DNA of 22,388 nt, from assembly GCA_046705265.1 (NCBI GenBank), contig JBJKQL010000111.1:1-22388 (forward strand). Direction: 5' to 3'. Source of the stretch: JAJYTL01 sp046705265. Lineage in GTDB: Bacteria; Pseudomonadota; Alphaproteobacteria; Ferrovibrionales; Ferrovibrionaceae. The notes beneath the pieces are model-generated. The model saw only the letters and a program-made list of their open reading frames with translations, was not told the DNA's origin and made no database searches. Shown here in pieces: positions 15,570-22,327 of this stretch; within the stretch, counting starts at the first letter, position 1, and each line of letters starts with the position of its first letter. The translations under genes and the position numbers were made by a program.

Positions 15570-15935
15570 TGACATCTCCATCTCTTAGCCGTCATTCGGC
15601 TGCCTCGGTCAGCGCCTTAAAATTCGACGTGCGCACAAGGACCTCTCTCGACGGGGAGCAGGAACCCGGCCGGTCCGCTGCAGGAGCGCGGTAGGCTGAA
15701 GGCGGAAATTTGGTTTAGGCCCCGAACTGGCGATGGCGCGCGTTCGGTGGCCCTCCCCGGCGGCGGCCAGTCACCTCTAATGCCGATCCAAGTTCCACCC
15801 CCGGCTGTCAAATCCGTATGATGTGGATCAACCAATGTCAGGAAGAAGGTCGGAATCAGTTCTTTCGGTGCTACATTCAGCGTGAAGCTAGGCACAGAGA
15901 TGACCATTAAAATTTCCACGTTTCAGAAAAGCGGC

Positions 15936-16601
15936 TCAACCTTCCATCCGTGGCCGCAGCACTAGAAGTTTGATGATGTCGCGATAGAGAAAGCGTTCTG
16001 CCATCAACTCAAGACCCGCCGCTTCCACGTAACGCGGCGTTTGGCGGTCGAAACTCGCGCCATAAGCCAATCGCACCCACGGAGCCCATAGACGCAAGAT
16101 AAGCCGCCGAGGCGGGTGTTCGGAGAAAACCTACTCCAGAATACGGATTTCGCCCTCCGCCTTACAAATTCGGTCAAGCTCGTGCAGCGCCGGTAATTGC
16201 TGATCTGCCTCGAGGACGCAAAAGAGAAAGGTTGAGACCACGTAGTCGAATCTGGCATCGGCAAAGGGCGTCGACAGGATGTCGCTCTCAACAAGTTCTA
16301 CCTCGCGGCCAAGTCGGTCGCGCCGCATCGCCGCACGCGAAAGCATCGCCAGGCTGAGATCGACGCCGATTACCCGGCCGTCCGCAGGATAGAAAGGCAT
16401 GTTGCGGCCGGTGCCAACGCCGGCATCCAGAATACGGCCTCGCGTCTCCGTGAAGACAATGAGCCGGAGCTTTCGGTACCGGCCGTACTCGAAGGGAATA
16501 TCCAGAAGATCATAGAAGCGGGCGATTGCACCATAAGCGCGGCCTGACCCTCGCGTTCTTGCGCTTTCCTCAATTTGTCCCCGCCTCCCTTCGCGCGACA
16601 T
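15936..16601 (-). pseudogene. SAM-dependent methyltransferase interrupted by one amber codon
   Basis: ATG 16601 opens a class I SAM-dependent methyltransferase: FYDLLDIPFEYGRYRKLR, motif I ILDAGVGTGRN (57-67), motif II VIGVDLS (77-83), and YVVSTFLFCVLE (120-131). After EIRILE (156) a TAG occurs at 16131-16133. The same frame then continues for 64 codons with the expected C-terminal part of the family (RLILRLWAPWVRLAYGASFD, RYVEAAGLELMAERFLYRDI) to TGA at 15936. In relatives I know, the codon after this glutamate is typically tyrosine (EYV), so one base change TAT/TAC to TAG explains it. No frameshift is needed. Options are a recent nonsense mutation, suppression or a sequencing error. A truncated 156-residue product would lack the family's conserved end. 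Confidence 0.8.
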
Positions 16602-16987
16602 TCTGTACCTGACTTAGGTTACAGACCGGCATGCGCCAAATCCCTAGGCTCAGAAAGCTGACTGTTTGAAGAATAACACGGCGCTACCATGCCTTTCTTA
16701 CCCTGTGAATCGGCACGCAACCGTAGCTCTACCGCACTGTTGACGATGGAGGGCGAGGAGTGGCCGACTCTGCGGAGCCGCCTCAACGCCATATCTTTTG
16801 CGAGACTGATCCCTTCAGTTTCCACCTGTCAGCTGTATCGATCGGCGCAGCGCGGAAAATTGAGGTTCATATCAGCTAGACAGACAGCGGTGGACGACGC
16901 GAGATTGCCCACCGTCATCATCAAATTTAGGTTATAGCCCAAATGGACGCCGGTTCACACTCGCAGAAAAAGCGAGCGCCCATGGGT
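16602..16987. other. Gene-free stretch
   Basis: These 386 bases lie between the methyltransferase start (minus) and the end of the SHOCT gene (minus). Short open frames on both strands have no ribosome binding site, recognisable motif or plausible composition. No hairpin or repeat stood out. It may carry the methyltransferase promoter, but I cannot point to convincing hexamers. Confidence 0.5.
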
Positions 16988-17242
16988 TCAGCTTGCGATG
17001 TCGCGTTTCTTTTCGAGGAATTCCTCGCGTTTGATTTCGCCCCGCGCGTAGCGCTCTTCGAGCACTTCAAGCCCGCGCGCGCGCCGTTCGGCCGTACTCT
17101 GCTGATAGCCCGGATGTGTCATGGTGCGGACGAGCCAGACCATAGCCACAATGACGAGCGCGAGGATAACGACCCAAATGATCATGCCCATGAACCCAAC
17201 CCCGCCATAGCCGCCCCAACCTGGTCCATAACCCCACATCAT
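16988..17242 (-). CDS. Small SHOCT-domain membrane protein with GYGPGW N-terminus
   Basis: An 84-residue protein: a short N-terminus MMWGYGPGWGGYGG, one membrane helix (about 18-38, MGMIIWVVILALVIVAMVW), and a C-terminal SHOCT motif (about 56-82, RGLEVLEERYARGEIKREEF). SHOCT modules are short helical motifs often attached to small membrane proteins and thought to mediate oligomer contacts. The N-terminal 13 residues are almost the same as the repeat unit of the secreted protein encoded divergently from 17488, a striking link between neighbours. ATG 17242 is preceded by AGGGGAC. An FNR-like box at 17347-17360 and a TAATTT hexamer at 17323-17318 form a plausible promoter. Function unknown; context suggests envelope metal or redox stress. 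Confidence 0.87.
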   Translation of the reverse strand: MMWGYGPGWGGYGGVGFMGMIIWVVILALVIVAMVWLVRTMTHPGYQQSTAERRARGLEVLEERYARGEIKREEFLEKKRDIAS

Positions 17243-17317
17243 GTTCCGTCCCCTGTTCGACTGTGATGCATAGCCGAGCGCTTCATGGGTAATTTTCCCG
17301 CCGGTTCAGGCGCGAAG

Positions 17318-17323
17318 AAATTA
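17318..17323 (-). promoter_or_regulatory. Candidate -10 hexamer for the SHOCT gene
   Basis: On the minus strand TAATTT (17323-17318) would place transcription start near 17311-17312. The centre of the FNR-like box at 17347-17360 (17353.5) is then about 41.5-42.5 bases upstream, the spacing used by FNR/FixK-type activators at class II promoters. The fit of box, spacing and hexamer supports the call, which remains a prediction. Confidence 0.45.
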
Positions 17324-17346
17324 GCTCATCTCAGGTTTACGCTGCT

Positions 17347-17360
17347 TTGATCCAGCTCAA
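17347..17360. promoter_or_regulatory. FNR/FixK-like box (imperfect)
   Basis: TTGATCCAGCTCAA matches the TTGAT-N4-ATCAA consensus with one mismatch in the right half. It lies 36 bases, centre to centre, from a perfect box at 17383-17396, between two divergent genes. It is ideally placed to activate the minus-strand SHOCT gene. Confidence 0.55.
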
Positions 17361-17382
17361 TTGGTTTGTTGCAATTGGGTGA

Positions 17383-17396
17383 TTGATCTGGATCAA
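17383..17396. promoter_or_regulatory. Perfect FNR/FixK consensus box
   Basis: TTGATCTGGATCAA is an exact TTGAT-N4-ATCAA palindrome, the binding site of FNR/FixK/Anr-type regulators that respond to low oxygen. It lies 92 bases upstream of the secreted repeat protein start (17488). No good -10 hexamer is found at the -41.5 distance on the plus strand, so the promoter geometry for that gene is unclear. Confidence 0.7.
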
Positions 17397-17487
17397 CGAC
17401 ATGGCGCATCAGTGGCGCTCCAGCTTTTGGTTCACCGGGCGGCGCGCCCGCAAGAGAAAATTTCGCGATGAGAAGAATAAGAGCGCC

Positions 17488-18036
17488 ATGAGACATCTCA
17501 AATACGCAGCCATAATCGCCGCGACCTTGGTCATCCCAACGGCAGCTGCGATGGCCCAGCCGTGGAGTGGAGGCAACTGGGGGCCCGGCATGATGTACGG
17601 CTATGGGCCCGAATGGATCGAGCCGCAGATGATGTACGGCTATGGGCCGGGATGGGGTGGACCGGGCATGATGTACGGATATGGGCCAGGAGAGATGGGA
17701 CCCGGCATGATGTACGGCTATGGGCCTGGTTGGAAGGGTCCTTACGGCTATGGACCGGGATCCTGTTATGGCGGCCCGGAGGCCGATAGCGCCAAAGTCG
17801 ATGCTGCCGCCAAACAGGCACTCGGCAAGGCGACCGAGGGCAAGAGCTGGACCAATCCCGCTGGCTTCAAGTTGACGCCCATTCTGGTTGATAATCAAGT
17901 CGTCGGCCAGCTCTGGCAGAGTGCCGATCTCAAGACGCTTCAAATTGGCTCCTACTGGGAAGGCCCTTGGGGTATCCGCGTCCAGCTGCTGAAGGATGGC
18001 CAAGTCGTCGGGATGATCTGTGTCAAAGTGTCCTGA
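17488..18036 (+). CDS. Secreted protein with four 13-residue MMYGYGP repeats and a conserved C-terminal domain
   Basis: I use ATG 17488 because it starts a clean signal peptide (RHLKYAAIIAATLVIPTAAAMA, cleavage probably before QPW); an upstream in-frame extension to 17383 would overlap the FNR box. The mature protein has four tandem units of 13 residues (35-86): MMYGYGPEWIEPQ, MMYGYGPGWGGPG, MMYGYGPGEMGPG, MMYGYGPGWKGPY, then GYGPGSCYGG. The last 80 residues form a globular domain (SWTNPAGFKLTPILVDNQVV, LQIGSYWEGPWGIRVQLLKD) with C178 near the end; I do not recognise its family. Paired methionines in a periplasmic protein near a copper ATPase suggest Cu(I) binding, an inference. Expression is probably linked to low oxygen through the FNR/FixK box upstream. 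Confidence 0.85.
   Translation: MRHLKYAAIIAATLVIPTAAAMAQPWSGGNWGPGMMYGYGPEWIEPQMMYGYGPGWGGPGMMYGYGPGEMGPGMMYGYGPGWKGPYGYGPGSCYGGPEADSAKVDAAAKQALGKATEGKSWTNPAGFKLTPILVDNQVVGQLWQSADLKTLQIGSYWEGPWGIRVQLLKDGQVVGMICVKVS
17590..17745 (+). repeat. Four tandem 39-bp repeats inside the secreted protein gene
   Basis: ATGATGTACGG followed by CTATGGGCC (or A for C) begins at 17590, 17629, 17668 and 17707, exactly 39 bases apart, so each unit adds 13 codons without changing frame. The first 20 bases of each unit are nearly identical while the second half varies. Such an array can gain or lose units by slippage, altering the protein length between strains. Confidence 0.9.
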
Positions 18037-18263
18037 ACGGCTTGGCCGCGAGACCGTATGTGCATGATGCCGTGCATCGTGACACGAACGACGAGTCGCA
18101 AACACCGCGCGTGGCTGGGCCATAAAAAGCGGGTAACGGGACAAGTCATGGCCGCCAGAGTGGTTGGAAGGTCATCACGGCGGACACGCTTTGGGCCGGC
18201 TTATCCGGTCAACGCGGCATCTTGAGACCGCCCCTCGCAACGCCGCATCTCCTTGGGGCATTG

Positions 18264-18277
18264 TTGATGCGGATCAT
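18264..18277. promoter_or_regulatory. FNR/FixK-like box upstream of the cytochrome c gene
   Basis: TTGATGCGGATCAT differs from TTGAT-N4-ATCAA only in the last base. It lies 73 bases before the cytochrome start codon (18351), leaving room for a class II promoter with a short leader. The intergenic stretch 18037-18350 otherwise shows no gene I can support. Confidence 0.55.
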
Positions 18278-18350
18278 TGCGCGCGTGACCGCGGAGTGCA
18301 GTGTATTGGAGTGCGCTGTATTTAGTTTCGGCGACGAAGGAGGCTCTATC

Positions 18351-19088
18351 ATGCCTGTTTCATCGGTCGCGAAACCTCTGCTTGTCATTGCACTTGCTGC
18401 GGCTGTCGCATTCGGGTTGGCAGCAAGCGCAATGGCGCAGCCTTATGGATCAGGTCCTGGCAATGGGGGGATGAGCGGCCCGATGCGGGGCGCGTACGGC
18501 GGACCACCGGGCGGCTATCCCTCCGCCCCTCCAGGCAACGCCGCGCGTGGGCGACAACTCGCCGCGGTAAAGTGCGCCGCGTGCCATGGCCCGGACAGCA
18601 ACAGCACGATCCCGCAATACCCGAAACTCGCCGGACAGAATCCTGACTACCTTTACAGCCAGCTTCTCGCCTTCAGGAGCGGAGCCCGAACCTCTGAGGT
18701 CATGGCCCCGGTGGCGGCCGGTCTATCCGAAGCCGATGCCGCGGACCTCGTCCTCTTCTACAGCGAGAAACCGATCCGGCCGGATCCCGTCACCGACCAG
18801 GCTCTTGCTCAAGAAGGCGAACCCATCTTCGCCGAACGTAGCAGTCCGGGCGCCCCGCCCTGCGCGATGTGCCACAGCGCCAATGGTGGCCGCATGCCGA
18901 TGATGGGCATGATGGGCTCGATCGGTCCCATCCCCAATCTCTACGGCCAGCATGCCGCTTATACCGTCAATCAGTTGAACCGCTACGCCAGCGGCGCCCG
19001 CCCCGACGGCGTGATGAACAACATCGCTGCGGCCTTGAGCGAGCCCCAGCGTAGGGCAGTAGCGGTATACCTCGCGGGTTTGCAATGA
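18351..19088 (+). CDS. Secreted dihaem cytochrome c (c4-like)
   Basis: A 245-residue periplasmic cytochrome with two class I haem c domains. A signal peptide (VAKPLLVIALAAAVAFGLAA, cleavage after AMA) leads to a Gly/Pro-rich spacer (31-62), haem site 1 CAACH (75-79) with likely axial M118 (EVMAP), and haem site 2 CAMCH (171-175) with likely axial M222 (GVMNN). Both halves end in ...ALSE/GLSE helices as in cytochromes c4. A Met-rich insert MPMMGMMG lies just after haem 2. ATG 18351 has AAGGAGG seven bases upstream; a longer frame from 18222 is rejected because it lacks a ribosome binding site and would bury the signal peptide. Such proteins pass electrons to terminal oxidases or reductases; the FNR-like box suggests low-oxygen induction. 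Confidence 0.92.
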   Translation: MPVSSVAKPLLVIALAAAVAFGLAASAMAQPYGSGPGNGGMSGPMRGAYGGPPGGYPSAPPGNAARGRQLAAVKCAACHGPDSNSTIPQYPKLAGQNPDYLYSQLLAFRSGARTSEVMAPVAAGLSEADAADLVLFYSEKPIRPDPVTDQALAQEGEPIFAERSSPGAPPCAMCHSANGGRMPMMGMMGSIGPIPNLYGQHAAYTVNQLNRYASGARPDGVMNNIAAALSEPQRRAVAVYLAGLQ

Positions 19089-19334
19089 CCCGCACCACTA
19101 TCGCCTGTTGTGACGGCGTGCAACCCGGCGCTGACTCATGCGGCCCCGGAGATCGAGGACGATCTCGGAACGACACTGCCATCCAATGTTGCGGTTCAAG
19201 GCATCGACGGCGGTGAGACCGAGGTCTCCGCGATCGACCCTGTGGCTTCAATGCGGGCGATTCATAATCCGCGCTTGAAGCAGGCCGCGCTTGAGGTTCG
19301 GGCCTGGTTAAAGAGAAGGATTGAGGCGTTCTGA
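19089..19334 (+). pseudogene. DUF302 protein, C-terminal fragment
   Basis: A frame usable from GTG 19110 encodes TACNPALTHAAPEIEDDLG, LPSNVAVQGI, EVSAIDPVASM and a final helix EVRAWLKRRIEAF. This is the second half of a DUF302 domain (normal lead-in: ...ACNPxLAHxAL, LLPCNVVV, DP). The first half, about 60-70 residues, is absent: only 21 bases separate the cytochrome stop from this start, there is no ribosome binding site, and the frame is the same as that of the cytochrome. Note serine (LPSNV) where many members have cysteine (LPCNV). It is most likely a remnant left by a deletion that joined it to the cytochrome gene. DUF302 proteins often occur with envelope redox and metal genes. Confidence 0.7.
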
Positions 19335-19409
19335 TCGGTTCCGCAAGTGATGTGCGTCTGGAATGCACAAGAAGCATGGAGGGGACCGGTCCTGCAGGAG
19401 GTCAGAGTC

Positions 19410-21836
19410 ATGGATGAACATGCTGTAAGCAGCGGGCACCATCATAAGGCCGCGATGGAAGTAACGCAGACCGAGCGGGATCCTGTCTGCGGCATGGCCG
19501 TGGATCCCGCCGCGGCGAAGCACCATCTGGAGGAGCAGGACGGAAGAACAGTCTATTTCTGCTCGGCTTCTTGCCAGGATAAGTATATCGCAGATCCGGA
19601 CCGCTACTCGAAGTCCAACAAAGCGGCACCAAAGGCGACGCCAGCCACGACCACAACAGCCACCTGCGCGGTTTGCGATCTTCCGGGTACCGTCTACACC
19701 TGCCCGATGCACCCCGAGGTTCGGCAGGATCACCCCGGAGCCTGCCCCGTCTGCGGTATGGCCCTCGAGCTGGTGGCCCCCGTGGCTGAGGTGGGTGAGA
19801 GCGCCGAGCTTATCGACATGCGGCATCGTTTCTGGTGGGCCGTCGGGTTGGCGGTGCCGGTCGTGGCGCTGGCCATGGGCGTCATGGTGCCGGGTCTCCA
19901 CTTGTCCCGGCTCGTGCCGCAGGGGACCTCGGATTGGATTCAGCTCGTCCTAACGACTCCCATTGTGGTTTGGGCGGGCTCGATCTTTTTCACAAGGGGA
20001 TGGCGATCGGTTGTGAACCGCAGCCTTAACATGTTTTCCCTGATCGCGCTGGGTACAGGCACGGCGTACGCTTACAGCGTTATCGCGACCATAGTCCCGG
20101 ATATTTTTCCTTTGGGCTTCCGGGCTGCTGATGGCACGGTGGATACATATTTCGAGGCGGCAGCCGTCATCACCGTTCTGGTCCTGCTTGGCCAGGTGCT
20201 TGAGCTGCGGGCGCGGGAGCAGACCGGCGGTGCTATCCGCGCTCTGCTCAACCTGGCACCGAAGATCACTCATCGCCTTCGCAATGACGGCTCGGACGAA
20301 GAGATCACGCTTGACCGCGTCCAGGTCGGTGATCGGTTGCGCGTCCGCCCCGGCGAAGCTGTACCTGTCGACGGCAGGGTCTTGGAAGGCCGGAGCAACG
20401 TCGATGAATCGATGGTGACAGGTGAATCGATGCCGGTCACGAAGCAGCCGGGTGAGACCGTGATCGGCGGCACGGTCAATGGCACCGGCGCCCTGGTCAT
20501 GCGCGCCGAGAAGGTCGGGGCCGACACGATGCTTGCGCGCATCGTCACCATGGTAAGCGAGGCGCAGCGCTCACGTGCACCGATTCAGCGCTTGGCCGAC
20601 TTGGTTGCCGGCTATTTCGTCCCAGCGGTGATTTCGGTCGCGGTCTTGTCCTTTGCGGGATGGGCGATATGGGGGCCGGCACCGTCGCTCGCCTATGGGC
20701 TCCTTGCTGCAGTCTCTGTCTTGATTGTCGCCTGCCCTTGTGCGCTCGGTCTAGCAACACCGATGTCGATCCAGGTCGGCGTCGGTAAAGGCGCCACCGT
20801 CGGCGTACTGATCAAGTCGGCGGAAGCGCTGGAGAGGATGGAGAAGGTGGACACTCTTGTCGCCGATAAAACAGGAACCCTAACCGAGGGCAAGCCTCGT
20901 GTTACTGCTGTCGAGCCGGCTGGCGGCTTCAGTGAAGATGAAGTGCTGCGGCTTGCGGCAAGCCTGGAGCGCTCAAGCGAGCATCCGCTGGCGGCGGCGA
21001 TCGTACGAGCGGCAATCGAGCGTAAGGCAGCGCTTACCGAGCCGTCCGACTTCCAGTCACTGACCGGACAGGGCGTGCGAGGCCGCATCGACGGCCGGCC
21101 GGTGGCGCTAGGCAACGCCAAGTTGATGGTAACCGATGGCGTAGTGGTTGAAAATCTTGGCGCGAAGGCAGACGAACTACGCACCACCGGGGCCACAGCC
21201 CTATTCATCGCCGTCCAGGGCAAGCTGGCAGGCATCGTCGCCGTTGCCGATCCGATCAAATCCACGACTGAGATGGCGCTCGCGGCGCTAAGGGCGGAAG
21301 GTATCCGTATCGTCATGCTGACCGGCGACAACCGCCGCACGGCGGAGGCGGTGGCTCGCCGGCTGGGAATCAGCGAGGTCGAAGCCGATGTGCTGCCGGA
21401 TCAGAAGCACGAAGTGGTGCGCCGGCTGCGCGCCGAGGGGCGCGTTGTCGCCATGGCCGGCGACGGCGTGAACGATGCGCCGGCGTTGGCCGAGGCCGAC
21501 ATCGGCATCGCGATGGGTACCGGCACCGAAGTCGCAATGCAGAGCGCGGGTGTAACTCTGGTGAAGGGGGACATCGCCGGCATTGCCCGTGCTAGGCGGT
21601 TGAGCCGAGCAACGATGGATAACATCCGCCAGAACCTTTTCTTCGCGTTCGTGTACAATGCGGTAGGTGTCCCCGTAGCCGCCGGCGTGCTTTATCCCTT
21701 CTTTGGCATTCTGCTCAGCCCGATCATCGCCGCTCTGGCAATGTCGTTGAGCTCCGTCTCGGTGGTGACCAACGCGCTCCGACTCCGACGCCTACGCCTG
21801 GAAACCATCGGTGCGGCCGCTACTCCGCAGGAATGA
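19410..21836 (+). CDS. copA: Cu(+)-exporting P1B-type ATPase with YHS and heavy-metal-binding N-terminal domains
   Basis: An 808-residue P-type ATPase. In place of the classical HMA domain, the N-terminus has a His-rich start (HHHK), a YHS domain (about 22-66, DPVCGMAVDP and YFCSASCQDKY), C86/C89, and a heavy-metal-binding motif YTCPMHPEVRQDHPGACPVC (96-115). The core shows TGES (337-340), the transport motif CPC (442-444), DKTGT with D486, the HP motif (525-526) and GDGVND (684-689). YN (749-750) and MSLSS (778-782) in the last helices are Cu(+)/P1B-1 signatures. Start ATG 19410 has GGAGGT eight bases upstream; an in-frame extension to 19347 lacks one. It should move Cu(I) from cytoplasm to periplasm, where the Met-rich secreted protein and cytochrome reside. 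Confidence 0.93.
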   Translation: MDEHAVSSGHHHKAAMEVTQTERDPVCGMAVDPAAAKHHLEEQDGRTVYFCSASCQDKYIADPDRYSKSNKAAPKATPATTTTATCAVCDLPGTVYTCPMHPEVRQDHPGACPVCGMALELVAPVAEVGESAELIDMRHRFWWAVGLAVPVVALAMGVMVPGLHLSRLVPQGTSDWIQLVLTTPIVVWAGSIFFTRGWRSVVNRSLNMFSLIALGTGTAYAYSVIATIVPDIFPLGFRAADGTVDTYFEAAAVITVLVLLGQVLELRAREQTGGAIRALLNLAPKITHRLRNDGSDEEITLDRVQVGDRLRVRPGEAVPVDGRVLEGRSNVDESMVTGESMPVTKQPGETVIGGTVNGTGALVMRAEKVGADTMLARIVTMVSEAQRSRAPIQRLADLVAGYFVPAVISVAVLSFAGWAIWGPAPSLAYGLLAAVSVLIVACPCALGLATPMSIQVGVGKGATVGVLIKSAEALERMEKVDTLVADKTGTLTEGKPRVTAVEPAGGFSEDEVLRLAASLERSSEHPLAAAIVRAAIERKAALTEPSDFQSLTGQGVRGRIDGRPVALGNAKLMVTDGVVVENLGAKADELRTTGATALFIAVQGKLAGIVAVADPIKSTTEMALAALRAEGIRIVMLTGDNRRTAEAVARRLGISEVEADVLPDQKHEVVRRLRAEGRVVAMAGDGVNDAPALAEADIGIAMGTGTEVAMQSAGVTLVKGDIAGIARARRLSRATMDNIRQNLFFAFVYNAVGVPVAAGVLYPFFGILLSPIIAALAMSLSSVSVVTNALRLRRLRLETIGAAATPQE

Positions 21837-21840
21837 CAGA

Positions 21841-21861
21841 CCGTGGCGCTAGACGCCGCGG
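21841..21861 (+). terminator. Hairpin just after the copper ATPase
   Basis: CCGTGGCG, loop CTAGA, CGCCGCGG form an 8-bp stem with one G-T pair, starting four bases after the copA stop. A T-run is lacking (CATCGCGCC follows). Position and stability suggest it ends or stabilises the transcript. From here to 22327 I see no gene: the longer minus-strand frames there have no recognisable motifs. Confidence 0.5.
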
Positions 21862-22276
21862 CATCGCGCCAGCATCGTATTTGGCCACACCATTCGTCTC
21901 TCGTCAGCGACGGACCGGGTCCGAGAGCGGAGGCAGAATATAGGCGCTTAACCAACACCCGCTCCCGAGAGTTTCTGATCGAGTCGCGAGCGCGTGACGA
22001 GAGTTGATTTCGGACGAGTGCCCGCCAACCGTAGCAACTATCAGCGCCAGCGAGGCATGCGAATGGGCCATCGCCGACGGCTCGAGGGAGTTTCCGGCCG
22101 TTCGCGGTCCCGTCGGTTGAAGGTTTGGCAACACCGCCGACCAAAACGCCATCAATGTCTCGCCTCTTTTGAAAAACGAGTGGGTAGGTGTTCGGTCCGG
22201 CGGGGGCGGTCAAGGGCGCGCGCAGCCCGGCGAAGCGGATCCTTGACGGCGGCCGCAGGAGACGACAATTGAACGA

Positions 22277-22307
22277 GGCTGGATGCGGCACGGGGCCGCA
22301 TTCAGCC
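22277..22307. repeat. Long hairpin in front of the transposase
   Basis: GGCTGGATGCGGC (22277-22289), loop ACGGG, GCCGCATTCAGCC (22295-22307): 13 pairs with a single G-T. It ends about 20 bases before the transposase start codon and just before its ribosome binding site (AAAGGAG). Leader hairpins that limit transposase translation are common in insertion sequences, which would suit this position; it could also stop incoming transcription. Confidence 0.6.
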
Positions 22308-22327
22308 TTGGAAGCAAAGGAGCGGGT

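Noticed and set aside
15818..15831. Another FNR-like sequence, ATGATGTGGATCAA
   Set aside because: One mismatch only, but no gene starts nearby in a suitable direction; the methyltransferase is transcribed towards it from the right. Probably chance.
15617..15919. Minus-strand 100-codon frame (MEILMVISVP...)
   Set aside because: No ribosome binding site, no motif and Pro/Gly-rich composition; not supported as a gene.
16004..16294. Separate 96-codon minus-strand frame overlapping the methyltransferase end
   Set aside because: Out of frame with the conserved C-terminal methyltransferase sequence, which continues in the original frame past the TAG.
17326..18144. Minus-strand 272-codon frame opposite the repeat protein
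   Set aside because: Its apparent repeats (IAVHHA) are the complement of the 39-bp array of the secreted protein; it has no start signal and covers the FNR box.
18058..18225. Plus-strand frame beginning MCMMPCIV, about 55 codons
   Set aside because: The Cys/Met-rich start is eye-catching next to copper genes, but there is no ribosome binding site and the rest is Arg-rich without a pattern.
21692..22291. Minus-strand 199-codon frame at the right end
   Set aside because: It overlaps the conserved end of the copper ATPase and has Arg/Ser-rich sequence with no motif.
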